Shown here in pieces: positions 1-7,231 of a stretch of 9,548 nt of DNA. The translations under genes and the position numbers were made by a program. Position 1 is the first letter of the stretch. Each line of letters starts with the position of its first letter. The stretch is from Oscillospiraceae bacterium (GTDB lineage Bacteria; Bacillota; Clostridia; Oscillospirales; Ruminococcaceae). The notes beneath the pieces are model-generated. The model was not told where the DNA came from and searched no databases. It saw only the letters and a list, made by a program, of their open reading frames with translations. The stretch covers positions 1 through 9,548 of the forward strand of contig JAHHUA010000060.1 of assembly GCA_020024235.1 (NCBI GenBank). Direction: 5' to 3'.

Positions 1-147
1 ATATAGTAATTTATTTAAAAGAAGTTGCTATATAAATAAAAAAAATAATAAAATTATGTTTATATGAATAAATCATACAATTTAAATGGCTAAACCAACA
101 ACAAAGTATGAAATAAAATTTCCAAATTAATAACAAATTGTTAAATA

Positions 148-187
148 AAATAAAACATGAGGTCAAAATGTATACAATGTTTTATTT
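148..187. repeat. 11-bp inverted repeat in the leader of the transporter operon
   Basis: Two perfect 11-base arms (AAATAAAACAT at 148-158 and ATGTTTTATTT at 177-187) flank an 18-base spacer. The spacer ends in an 8-base palindrome, TGTATACA (169-176). A direct repeat, TATACAAT, occurs at 171-178 and again at 187-194. The right arm lies inside the spacer of the weak promoter candidate at 171-199, a placement typical of a repressor operator. The arms are almost pure A/T, so chance is a real alternative in this composition. No regulator gene is present in the window to pair with it. Confidence 0.4.
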
Positions 188-199
188 ATACAATATAAC
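171..199 (+). promoter_or_regulatory. candidate sigma-A type promoter for the transporter operon
   Basis: TATACA (171-176, 4 of 6 to the -35 consensus) is separated by exactly 17 bases from TATAAC (194-199, 5 of 6 to the -10 consensus). This predicts a start near 206 and a leader of about 64 bases before the first ATG at 270. The -35 is poor. A second weak pair, TTGCTA (25-30) and TAAAAT (49-54) with an 18-base spacer, also exists further upstream. In DNA this AT-rich such matches arise by chance. A promoter is expected somewhere here because the first gene follows 269 bases without a gene. Confidence 0.3.
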
Positions 200-269
200 A
201 GTTGGATTTTATTTAAAAAATTGCTTTGGTTAAACCGAATGACAGTAAAACAAAAAGGGAGAGAATCAA

Positions 270-1199
270 ATGGTACGTTTTATTTTAAAAAGAGTAGGGT
301 ACGGAATAATAACTTTGTTCATGGTTATCACAGCTACATTCTTTTTAATTGCCGGAGCACCCGGAGACCCCATAGCCAGCAAGGTTGGTCAAATGCCGGA
401 AAAAGCACAGGCGATTATCAGGGAAAAATACGGTTTGGATAAACCTGTTGTGGTAAGATATTATATTTACATGAAGAATTTGATTTTAAATCATGACTTC
501 GGTGAATCAGTTATCTACAACGGACAAACAGTAAACAGCATTATAGCAAAAAATGCTCCTGTTTCCGCTAAAATCGGTATAGTAGCGTTGATATTACAGG
601 TAATCATAGGTGTAATGCTGGGACTTATAGCAGCTCTTAACAGACAGCGAACGGCAGACCATGTAATAAGATTCAGTGTAGTTTTGGCAATATGTGTTCC
701 GTCATTTGTATTTGCTTCACTGCTTCAGTATTTCTTAGCCTTTAAATGGGAATTAGTTCCCGTATTCGGATGGGGAAGCTGGAAAAACTACGTTCTTCCT
801 GTTCTTGCATACAGTATCGGCGGTATAGCTTCTTATGCTAAATATATGAGAAGCAGTACGCTCAGTGTAATGAACGAGGATTACATACTCACAGCCCGTT
901 CAAAAGGCTGTTCACAATTTAGAATGATTACAAAACATATTATGAGAAATGCAATGATTCCCATAGTTACAATGACAGTTCCCGCTTTGGCAGGTATTTT
1001 CGGTGGATCATTTATTATAGAAAAGATGTTCGCAGTTCCCGGTCTTGGTTCTTACTATGTAAAAGCGGTAGGTGACAATGACTATACAATGGTTATCGGT
1101 CTTACTGTGTTCTTCGCAATACTGTATGTTGTATCACTTATAGCAGTTGATATAGTATATGGACTTGTGGACCCGAGAATAAGAATTGCCGAAGATTAA
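270..1199 (+). CDS. oppB: oligopeptide/dipeptide ABC transporter permease, OppB/DppB type
   Basis: This is one of the two membrane subunits that form the translocation pore of a peptide-type ABC importer. The 309 residues match the usual length (OppB is about 306). It opens with the family's N-terminal pattern: basic residues, a first membrane helix at about 9-31, then APGDP (30-34). Five further hydrophobic segments lie at about 100-122, 134-157, 173-190, 228-250 and 273-297. The cytoplasmic EAA-type coupling loop, which docks on the ATPase, is visible as DYILTARSKG (204-213), and the C-terminal VDPRIR (300-305) is typical. The ATG at 270 follows an AAAGGGAGAG-type ribosome site at about 254-263. 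It is first in a run with oppC, oppD, oppF and a binding protein. The family is secure. Opp, Dpp and App paralogues cannot be told apart, so the symbol marks the type and not the substrate. Confidence 0.93.
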   Translation: MVRFILKRVGYGIITLFMVITATFFLIAGAPGDPIASKVGQMPEKAQAIIREKYGLDKPVVVRYYIYMKNLILNHDFGESVIYNGQTVNSIIAKNAPVSAKIGIVALILQVIIGVMLGLIAALNRQRTADHVIRFSVVLAICVPSFVFASLLQYFLAFKWELVPVFGWGSWKNYVLPVLAYSIGGIASYAKYMRSSTLSVMNEDYILTARSKGCSQFRMITKHIMRNAMIPIVTMTVPALAGIFGGSFIIEKMFAVPGLGSYYVKAVGDNDYTMVIGLTVFFAILYVVSLIAVDIVYGLVDPRIRIAED

Positions 1200-1224
1200 T
1201 ATTTACAGGAAAGGGAAAATATCA

Positions 1225-2175
1225 ATGGAAAACACAAATAACATCATTCAAAAAGATGCAATAGAGTTTATGCCTGATGATTTTGAAAGAATAGGTACCA
1301 AAGGAATATCAGCCGAAAAATTAAGCAAACCTTCTCTTACATATTGGGCTGATGTATGGAGACGTTTCAGATCAAATAAAATGGCTTTGGCAGGACTTAT
1401 AATCCTTATATTAATTGTATTTACTTTGTATGTAGGCCCATTGCTTTCGGGACAGGATTATCAGTACATCAATTATGAAATTGCCGATCAGCTTCCAAGT
1501 GCCCAGCACTGGTTTGGAACAGATGAAATGGGCAGAGATATCTTTACTCGAGTATGTTACGGCGGCAGAATTTCAATTTTAATCGGACTTTGCTGTACAT
1601 TGGTAATGTTTGTAATCGGCTCACTTTTAGGCGCTTTGGCAGGATTTAAAGGTGGATTTGTTGATGATATTATCATGAGAATCTGCGAATTTATAGGAAA
1701 CCTTCCGTATTTGGTTATAGTAATTATCTTATCTTTGGTTTTAGGAAGAAGTATGTTCTCATTGGTACTTGCAATGAGCCTTACCTCGTGGGTAGGTACC
1801 ACAAGAATGGTAAGAGGTCAGATACTTCAAATTAAAGAACAGGACTTTGTACAAGCTGCAACAGCTTTGGGTGCCAATACAAACAGAATAATTTTAAAAC
1901 ATCTTCTCCCCAATACTTTGGGTATTATAATGGTTGATATCACTATGTCAGTTCCGGGATTTATCTTCAGTGAATCTTTTCTGAGTTATGTTGGTTTGGG
2001 TGTAAGACCTCCCGAAACCAGCTGGGGTGCAATAGCATCATCCGCACAGCAGAACCTGATGTTCTATCCACATGAATTGTTTTTCCCATGCCTGATGATT
2101 GTATTGACAGTTATGGCATTCCACTTCATCGGAGATGGTTTGTCCGACGCACTTGACCCCAAACTTAGAGACTAA
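1225..2175 (+). CDS. oppC: oligopeptide/dipeptide ABC transporter permease, OppC/DppC type
   Basis: This is the second pore-forming permease, the expected heterodimer partner of the preceding gene product. I chose the ATG at 1225 (316 residues) because AGGAAAGG (1207-1214) sits just upstream. The frame can be extended to a TTG at 1186, but that lies inside the end of oppB and has no reason to be used. A hydrophilic N-terminal stretch (1-50) precedes the first membrane helix (about 52-72). Next comes the OppC hallmark HWFGTDEMGRDIFTR (95-109), which opens the membrane domain proper. Further helices lie at about 115-141, 160-190, 230-250 and 285-305. The EAA-type ATPase-docking loop is DFVQAATALGANTNRIILKH (207-226). 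The C-terminal GDGLSDALDPKLRD is also typical. The gap to oppB is 25 bases, consistent with one transcript. Confidence 0.93.
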   Translation: MENTNNIIQKDAIEFMPDDFERIGTKGISAEKLSKPSLTYWADVWRRFRSNKMALAGLIILILIVFTLYVGPLLSGQDYQYINYEIADQLPSAQHWFGTDEMGRDIFTRVCYGGRISILIGLCCTLVMFVIGSLLGALAGFKGGFVDDIIMRICEFIGNLPYLVIVIILSLVLGRSMFSLVLAMSLTSWVGTTRMVRGQILQIKEQDFVQAATALGANTNRIILKHLLPNTLGIIMVDITMSVPGFIFSESFLSYVGLGVRPPETSWGAIASSAQQNLMFYPHELFFPCLMIVLTVMAFHFIGDGLSDALDPKLRD

Positions 2176-2222
2176 TACTTTGATGAAATTTAAAACAAAT
2201 AATTCTGAAAGGACTTATAGAT

Positions 2223-3248
2223 ATGAGTGAACAACTGTTAAACATAGAGCATTTATCAGTTTCCTTTAAAACATATGCTGGAACAATGCACGCTGTAAGA
2301 GATGTAAGCTTTACCCTGGATGAAGGTGAAACATTGGCAATAGTAGGTGAATCCGGATGCGGAAAGACTGTTACCTCAAAATCCATTATGGGTTTGCTCC
2401 CAAAACAAAATTCCATTATTTCACCGGAATCAAAAATAACATTTATGGGCAGACAAATGATTGGTTTAAGTGAAAAAGAAATGGCTGAGGTTCGTGGAAG
2501 AGATATTTCTATGATATTTCAAGACCCTATGACTTCACTTAACCCAACTATGAAAGTAGGAGAACAAATTGCAGAAAGTATTCTGATTCACCATAAAGTT
2601 TCTAAAGATGAAGCTATGAAAAAAGCTTTGGAAATGCTGGAACTGGTCCGTATACCAAATGCAAAACAAAGAATGAAACAATATCCCTTTGAATTTTCCG
2701 GCGGTATGCGTCAAAGAGCTATGATTGCTGTAGCACTTGTCTGCAAACCTAAGATTTTGATTGCCGATGAACCTACAACAGCATTGGATGTTACAATTCA
2801 GGCTCAGATTATGGAACTTATCGGGGAACTAAAAAAAGAACTTAATATGGGAGTTATCCTTGTAACTCATGACTTGGGTGTTGTTGCAAGTGTTGCAGAC
2901 AGTATTCAGGTTATGTATGCAGGTAAAGTGGTTGAATACGGAAAATCAAGAGAAGTATTCTATTCACCTAAGCATCCATATACATTGGCACTTCTTAAAT
3001 CAGTGCCAAGACTCAGCACCGAAAATAAAGATGTTCTCTATTCACTTAAAGGAACACCTCCAGATTTGATAGTTCCTCCCGATGGATGTCCTTTTGCTGC
3101 AAGATGTGAATACGGTATGAATTTGTGCAGAAGAGTTAATCCTCAGTACACTGTATTTTCCGAAACTCAAAAAGCCTCTTGCTGGCTTCATGATGAAAGA
3201 GCTGACAGAAGTGGTTTGCCGGAGTCTATGTTTGGAGGTAATATCTAA
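2223..3248 (+). CDS. oppD: peptide ABC transporter ATP-binding protein, OppD/DppD type
   Basis: This is one of the two cytoplasmic ATPases that power the importer. Its 341 residues fit the family (OppD about 337). All nucleotide-binding elements are present: Walker A GESGCGKT (42-49), Q-loop Gln100, a signature motif in the FSGG variant (158-161) followed by MRQR, Walker B ILIADEP (178-184) with catalytic Glu183, D-loop TALD (186-189) and switch His216. The C-terminal oligopeptide-transporter extension starts near HPYT (251-254). It carries four cysteines, Cys289, Cys295, Cys302 and Cys320 (spacing C-x5-C-x6-C-x17-C), the pattern that binds a [4Fe-4S] cluster in characterised members. The start is fixed by GAAAGGA (2207-2213), 9 bases before the ATG. 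The stop overlaps the start of oppF by one base (TAATG), so the two ATPases are probably translationally coupled and made in equal amounts. Confidence 0.94.
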   Translation: MSEQLLNIEHLSVSFKTYAGTMHAVRDVSFTLDEGETLAIVGESGCGKTVTSKSIMGLLPKQNSIISPESKITFMGRQMIGLSEKEMAEVRGRDISMIFQDPMTSLNPTMKVGEQIAESILIHHKVSKDEAMKKALEMLELVRIPNAKQRMKQYPFEFSGGMRQRAMIAVALVCKPKILIADEPTTALDVTIQAQIMELIGELKKELNMGVILVTHDLGVVASVADSIQVMYAGKVVEYGKSREVFYSPKHPYTLALLKSVPRLSTENKDVLYSLKGTPPDLIVPPDGCPFAARCEYGMNLCRRVNPQYTVFSETQKASCWLHDERADRSGLPESMFGGNI

Positions 3249-4234
3249 TGGCAGAAAATAAAGAAAAACAAGTTTTAATAGAAGTTAAAAATTTAAAAAA
3301 ATATTTTAAAGTAGGTAAAAATAAAACACTCAAAGCTGTGGATGATGTAAGCTTTAAGATTTATAAAGGTGAAACCTTGGGCATTGTAGGAGAATCCGGC
3401 TGTGGAAAAACCACTTGCGGAAAAACCGTAATGGGACTTTATCCCGCAACATCCGGACAAGTGCTTTTTAATGGTGTGGATATTCATTCACTAAGCAAAT
3501 CCGAAAAGAAGGACTTTACCAAAAAAGCACAAATTATTTTTCAGGACCCATATTCTTCATTGAACCCCAGAATGACAGTGGGAGATATTATCGGTGAAGG
3601 TATTGATATTCACCATATCTGTAAAGGCGAGGAAAGAGAAAAAAGAATTTTTGAACTTTTACAGATAGTAGGTCTTAACAAGGAACACGCTTCCCGTTTC
3701 CCTCATGAATTTTCCGGAGGTCAAAGACAGAGAATAGGTATAGCAAGAGCTTTGGCTATTGAACCTGAATTTATTGTATGTGATGAACCCATTTCAGCTT
3801 TGGATGTTTCAATTCAGGCACAGGTTGTAAACCTTTTGATTGAACTCCAAAAGAAAAAAGGACTTACATATATGTTTATTGCTCATGACCTTTCAATGGT
3901 AAAACACATTTCTGACAGAGTAAGTGTAATGTATTTGGGCAGTATGGTTGAATACACAACAAGTAATGAACTTTACAAAGAACCTCTTCATCCATATACA
4001 AAAGCGTTGATGTCATCTATTCCCATTCCTGACCCCGATGAAGAAGCTGAGAAAAAGAGAATACCCATTGAAGGAGAAATCCCAAGTCCCATTAACCCAA
4101 AACCGGGATGTAAATTCGCCAGCAGATGCAAATATGCTACCGATCGCTGCCGCAGTGAGCAGCCTCAACTTTTGGAAGTTATTCCGGATCACTATGTAGC
4201 TTGTCATAAAATTGCATCTGAGTATAATCTGTAA
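3248..4234 (+). CDS. oppF: peptide ABC transporter ATP-binding protein, OppF/DppF type
   Basis: This is the second ATPase, expected to form a heterodimer with the OppD-type protein on the cytoplasmic face of the permeases. It has 328 residues. Motifs are complete: Walker A GESGCGKT (48-55), Q-loop Gln99, signature FSGGQRQR (155-162), Walker B FIVCDEP (175-181) with Glu180, D-loop SALD (183-186) and switch His213. The family C-terminal extension begins at HPYT (248-251). It repeats the same cysteine spacing as its partner: Cys288, Cys294, Cys301 and Cys319. GGAGG (3234-3238), inside the end of oppD, provides the ribosome site. The ATG shares one base with the oppD stop. Nothing looks degenerate, so both ATP sites should be competent. 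Family assignment is firm; transported substrate is unknown. Confidence 0.94.
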   Translation: MAENKEKQVLIEVKNLKKYFKVGKNKTLKAVDDVSFKIYKGETLGIVGESGCGKTTCGKTVMGLYPATSGQVLFNGVDIHSLSKSEKKDFTKKAQIIFQDPYSSLNPRMTVGDIIGEGIDIHHICKGEEREKRIFELLQIVGLNKEHASRFPHEFSGGQRQRIGIARALAIEPEFIVCDEPISALDVSIQAQVVNLLIELQKKKGLTYMFIAHDLSMVKHISDRVSVMYLGSMVEYTTSNELYKEPLHPYTKALMSSIPIPDPDEEAEKKRIPIEGEIPSPINPKPGCKFASRCKYATDRCRSEQPQLLEVIPDHYVACHKIASEYNL

Positions 4235-4257
4235 TGTTATATTATTAATATAAACAT
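4234..4257. repeat. AT-rich imperfect inverted repeat between oppF and the binding-protein gene
   Basis: TTATATTA (4237-4244) and TAATATAA (4246-4253) are perfect complements. The pairing continues outward (ATG with CAT) past one bulged A at 4254. It starts at the last base of oppF and occupies half of the 51-base gap before the next gene. It could fold in mRNA as a weak all-A/U hairpin. There is no run of T directly after it, so a true terminator is unlikely. An RNA-processing or stability element is possible, but so is chance. Confidence 0.3.
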
Positions 4258-4285
4258 AATTTTAAAGCGAAAGGAAATACTTAAT

Positions 4286-6037
4286 ATGAAAAATCTTAAA
4301 AAACTAACTGCAATTTGTTTAGTAGCAGCTATTTTGACAGGAACATTGGTATCCTGTAATTCTGACAACTCCAATACACCAAGCAGCAGTTCACAGATGA
4401 ACTCAAGCAATGTTTCAGTAGCTTCCGAAAACTCCGGTGAAGAAAAACTTGCTGCAGAACAGGTATACTCTTTCAGCACAGGCGATACTATAATCGGTCT
4501 TAATCCGCTTATTAACACAACAGGCCCTGATAACGGTGCAGCAGACTTTTTCCTAGAAACATTGGTATGCGATGTAGCTGATGAAGAAAACAAATCTATT
4601 ATAAAGCCCGGTGTTGCAGAAAGCTGGAAAATTTCCGATGATGGTCTTGTTTACACATTTAAAATCAGAGATAATGCAAAATGGTCAGATGGCGTGGATA
4701 TAACAGCAAATGATTTCTTGTTTACCTACCGCACAATGGTAACTCCCGAAGTTGCATCTACAAATGCTTGGCTTTTTGATGGTGTTATTAAGAATTTCTC
4801 TGATGCTCACTATGCTGAAAACGGAAAAAAACCCGAAGATATCGGTGTAAAGGCTATAGATGACAAGACATTGGAAATTACATTGGAAAAGCCATGCCCA
4901 TACTTCCTTGAACTTCTTACAGGAGCTAAGCCTGTTCGTGAAGATTTATGGAAAAAGTACGGAAATGAATACGGTTCTTCACCTGATAAAGTTGCTATGA
5001 ATGGTCCGTTCATTATTGAAAGCTGGGATCAGAACATTCAGATGACATTGGTTAAGAACCCTAATTACTGGGACGCAGAAAATGTTAAGTTGGAAAAGAT
5101 TAACAGAAAAGTTCTCAAGGATACAGCTACAAGAGTTCAGGCATTACTTTCCGATCAAATTGACATTCTTGGTATAAGCGATCCAAAGTGGAGAAAAATG
5201 GTTGAAGAGGATGATAGATTTACAAAGGTGGAAAGTTTAGGTAACTCTCCAGAGTTCTTCTCCTTTAACTGTTCAAATAAATACTTCAAAAATCCTAAAA
5301 TCAGACTTGCTTTCTCTCTTGGCTTTGACAGAGAAAAATATGTTAAAGAACTTTTGCACGGTGATGCGGACCCATTGTACTCAATGATGCCAGCTAACAC
5401 AGGTGTAAGCGGAGAACTTTACTGTGATTTGGTTAATAACGAAAACCAAATCCTCAAAGAATTGAGCGAAAAATACCCTGATCCTAAGGCTCTTTTGATT
5501 GAAGGACTTAAAGAAGAAGGATTTGATCCTGATCCGGCTAAAATGGATGTTACATATCTTTCCAGAGGTACAGCAGAATTTTCAAAGCAGACAGCTGAAT
5601 GGATGCTTCAGGAATGGCGTGAAAAATTGGGTGTAGAAGTTAAGATTGATATGATTGAATGGAACATCATGTGGGATAGAGTTGACCAAGGAGATTACGA
5701 TATTGCTACAGCAGGATGGGGTCCATACTATAATGACCCATATGGACTTCTCTCTATTTACGACCCTGTTGGAGGATATTTTGATTCCAAAAAATCCGGT
5801 TGGACAGGTCCCGATGCTGACAAATTCCACGAACTCCTTCAAAAATCTGAAACTATAATGGATAAAAATGAGAGAGCAAAAGTTCTTCTTGAAGCTGAAA
5901 AACTTTTGGTAGGTACAGGTGTAATTGCTCCTTCTTATGTAGGAAAATCCAGCACATATATGACAAAGAAAATAGGTGGATTTCATGTAAATCCTCACTC
6001 CGCTTTGGACTATACATTGATTTATATCAAAGAATAA
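4286..6037 (+). CDS. peptide-type ABC transporter substrate-binding lipoprotein (SBP family 5)
   Basis: This is the extracytoplasmic binding component that captures cargo for the importer. It has 583 residues, slightly longer than OppA (about 543). Residues 1-24 form a lipoprotein signal: KNLKK, a hydrophobic core, then lipobox LVSC with lipidated Cys24. A Ser/Asn-rich flexible linker follows (about 25-50). The family-5 fold is plain from PGVAESWKISDDGLVYTFKI (108-127), then AKWSDGVDITANDFLFTYR (131-149) and NPNYWDAE (258-265). The C terminus is also of OppA type. The ligand-site segment GWGPYYNDP (477-485) aligns with the OppA/DppA region holding the Asp that binds a peptide's free amino group. 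By my recollection of those sequences, that position is Tyr481 here. AAGGA (4271-4275) supports the ATG. Placing this gene last, downstream of the ATPases, differs from the usual oppABCDF order. A terminator follows at 6049-6084. The family is certain but the specificity is not, so I give no symbol. Confidence 0.93.
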   Translation: MKNLKKLTAICLVAAILTGTLVSCNSDNSNTPSSSSQMNSSNVSVASENSGEEKLAAEQVYSFSTGDTIIGLNPLINTTGPDNGAADFFLETLVCDVADEENKSIIKPGVAESWKISDDGLVYTFKIRDNAKWSDGVDITANDFLFTYRTMVTPEVASTNAWLFDGVIKNFSDAHYAENGKKPEDIGVKAIDDKTLEITLEKPCPYFLELLTGAKPVREDLWKKYGNEYGSSPDKVAMNGPFIIESWDQNIQMTLVKNPNYWDAENVKLEKINRKVLKDTATRVQALLSDQIDILGISDPKWRKMVEEDDRFTKVESLGNSPEFFSFNCSNKYFKNPKIRLAFSLGFDREKYVKELLHGDADPLYSMMPANTGVSGELYCDLVNNENQILKELSEKYPDPKALLIEGLKEEGFDPDPAKMDVTYLSRGTAEFSKQTAEWMLQEWREKLGVEVKIDMIEWNIMWDRVDQGDYDIATAGWGPYYNDPYGLLSIYDPVGGYFDSKKSGWTGPDADKFHELLQKSETIMDKNERAKVLLEAEKLLVGTGVIAPSYVGKSSTYMTKKIGGFHVNPHSALDYTLIYIKE

Positions 6038-6048
6038 TTACATTAATT

Positions 6049-6084
6049 AACAAAAGCGGCAGGGTTTATCCCGCCGCTTTTGTT
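6049..6084 (+). terminator. hairpin terminator after the binding-protein gene, possibly partial
   Basis: The arms AACAAAAGCGGC (6049-6060) and GCCGCTTTTGTT (6073-6084) pair perfectly. Three more G-C pairs (6062-6064 with 6070-6072) extend the stem past a bulged A at 6061, around a TTTAT loop. The descending strand supplies the T-run (TTTTGTT), but that run is short and interrupted. This is a good intrinsic terminator that may leak. It begins 12 bases after the stop codon. The next gene starts 35 bases further on and no convincing promoter lies between, so read-through probably feeds the amidohydrolase pair. The symmetry means it could also work on the other strand. Confidence 0.75.
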
Positions 6085-6118
6085 GCAGATTTATAAAAAG
6101 AAATGAGGGAATAAATTT

Positions 6119-7231
6119 ATGTATATTATAAAAAACGGAGAAGTACATATCGGTGACGGAAATATAATGAGCAATACCGATATTTTAATTGAAAAGGGAA
6201 AAATCAGTGAAATAGGCAAAAACCTTAACAATATCGGAGCCCAAGTAATTGATGCTACAGGAAAAGAAGTTTTCCCGGGATTTATTGACACTTTGTCATC
6301 TATAGGCTGTATGGGTATGCCTTCATATTACAGAGATAACTCTGAAATAAGCAGCCCTTTAATGCCTGAAATGGATATTTCCTACAGCATTGACCCAGAT
6401 GAAGTAAACGCACAGGAATTTTACAAAACAGGGGTAACTTCCATTGGAGCCTCTCCCGATGATACTGCTTTAATCGGTGGTAAAATAGCTGTTTTCAAAA
6501 CAGGAAAAGCAAAATTTGCCGACAGACTTCTCAAAAAGAACACAGCCATGAAATGCAGCTTTACAACTTCTCCTAAAAACTATTACGGTGAAAAGAATAT
6601 GCAGCCTATGACTAAAATGGGTATGGCAGATCTTTTAATAAACAATTTCCAAAGAGTAAAATCCGCAGAGGAAAAGGATTTGTCAACTAAAGATAAGGAA
6701 CTCAAAAAACTTTTAAACGGTGAAATCAACCCTATTATTGCAGCTAACAGCAAAGCGGAAATTGACGCAGTTATGGAAATTTACGGCGGGGAATGTGAAA
6801 ATATCACCCTGTCTGACCCATTTGAATTTGACCGCTGCCTTGACAAACTTTTGGAAAAGAAAGTTGCTGTTATTATGGGTAATTTCTGTTCACTTTCCAG
6901 AAAAACAAGACATAATATGAAATTGGAAAAGCTTAATGACCTTATTGAAAACGGCAATTTAGTTGCACTGTCCAATACTTGCAGCGGTTCTTCCGAAGGC
7001 AGAGAAATTATTCTTTGGTCCGCTATTGATATTTACAGAGCAGGAGTTCCGGCTGAAGAAGTTATAAAAATGCTCACCGTAAATCCCGCAAAGATTTTGG
7101 GCGTAGCTGACAGAATAGGAAGTATTGAAAAAGGCAAGGACGCAGATATTGTTATTTATTCCGCACATCCTGTAAAAACATATAATGCTCATGTTGAAAA
7201 AGTATTTATTAACGGCGAGGTGATTTTATAA
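6119..7231 (+). CDS. amidohydrolase-like protein lacking the metal ligands (probable pseudoenzyme)
   Basis: This protein has 370 residues and is homologous end to end to the next gene product. They share an N-terminal beta-sandwich segment (DILIEKGKISEIGKNL, 21-36), a central (PKNYYG...MTKMGMADLL) block (152-173) and a C-terminal block (NPAKILGVADRIGSIEKGKD, 322-341). The partner's metal ligands are all changed in my by-eye alignment. Its HxH is LSS here (59-61), His219 is Ala209, His243 is Asp233 and Asp298 is Thr287 (with Asn286 adjacent). The candidate bridging Lys survives as Lys153. The reading frame is intact, so the gene seems to be kept for a non-catalytic role, perhaps as a structural or regulatory subunit of the active partner. 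GAGGGA (6105-6110) precedes the ATG by 8 bases. The stop overlaps the next start by one base. No signal peptide is visible, so the protein should be cytoplasmic. The fold is confident; the role is inference. Confidence 0.85.
   Translation: MYIIKNGEVHIGDGNIMSNTDILIEKGKISEIGKNLNNIGAQVIDATGKEVFPGFIDTLSSIGCMGMPSYYRDNSEISSPLMPEMDISYSIDPDEVNAQEFYKTGVTSIGASPDDTALIGGKIAVFKTGKAKFADRLLKKNTAMKCSFTTSPKNYYGEKNMQPMTKMGMADLLINNFQRVKSAEEKDLSTKDKELKKLLNGEINPIIAANSKAEIDAVMEIYGGECENITLSDPFEFDRCLDKLLEKKVAVIMGNFCSLSRKTRHNMKLEKLNDLIENGNLVALSNTCSGSSEGREIILWSAIDIYRAGVPAEEVIKMLTVNPAKILGVADRIGSIEKGKDADIVIYSAHPVKTYNAHVEKVFINGEVIL

Noticed and set aside
114..129. CodY-box-like stretch (AAAATTTCCAAATTAA) in the leader
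   Set aside because: It matches the palindromic AATTTTCWGAAAATT consensus poorly, and such A/T strings are common in this background.
87..236. Near-identical TGGCTAAACC (87-96) and TGGTTAAACC (227-236)
   Set aside because: They are two ten-base matches with one difference and no placement relative to a promoter that would give them meaning; most likely chance.
1..269. Possible riboswitch or T-box leader ahead of the transporter operon
   Set aside because: No T-box core, conserved aptamer sequence or terminator/antiterminator pair is visible; only A/T-rich DNA with short repeats.
1186..1224. N-terminal extension of the OppC-type permease to a TTG at 1186
   Set aside because: The TTG lies inside the end of the preceding gene and has no ribosome site, while ATG 1225 follows AGGAAAGG at normal distance.
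5582..5998. 138-codon minus-strand open frame inside the binding-protein gene
   Set aside because: It has a low-complexity, Phe/Ser-rich translation and lies opposite a conserved coding region; it is a shadow frame.
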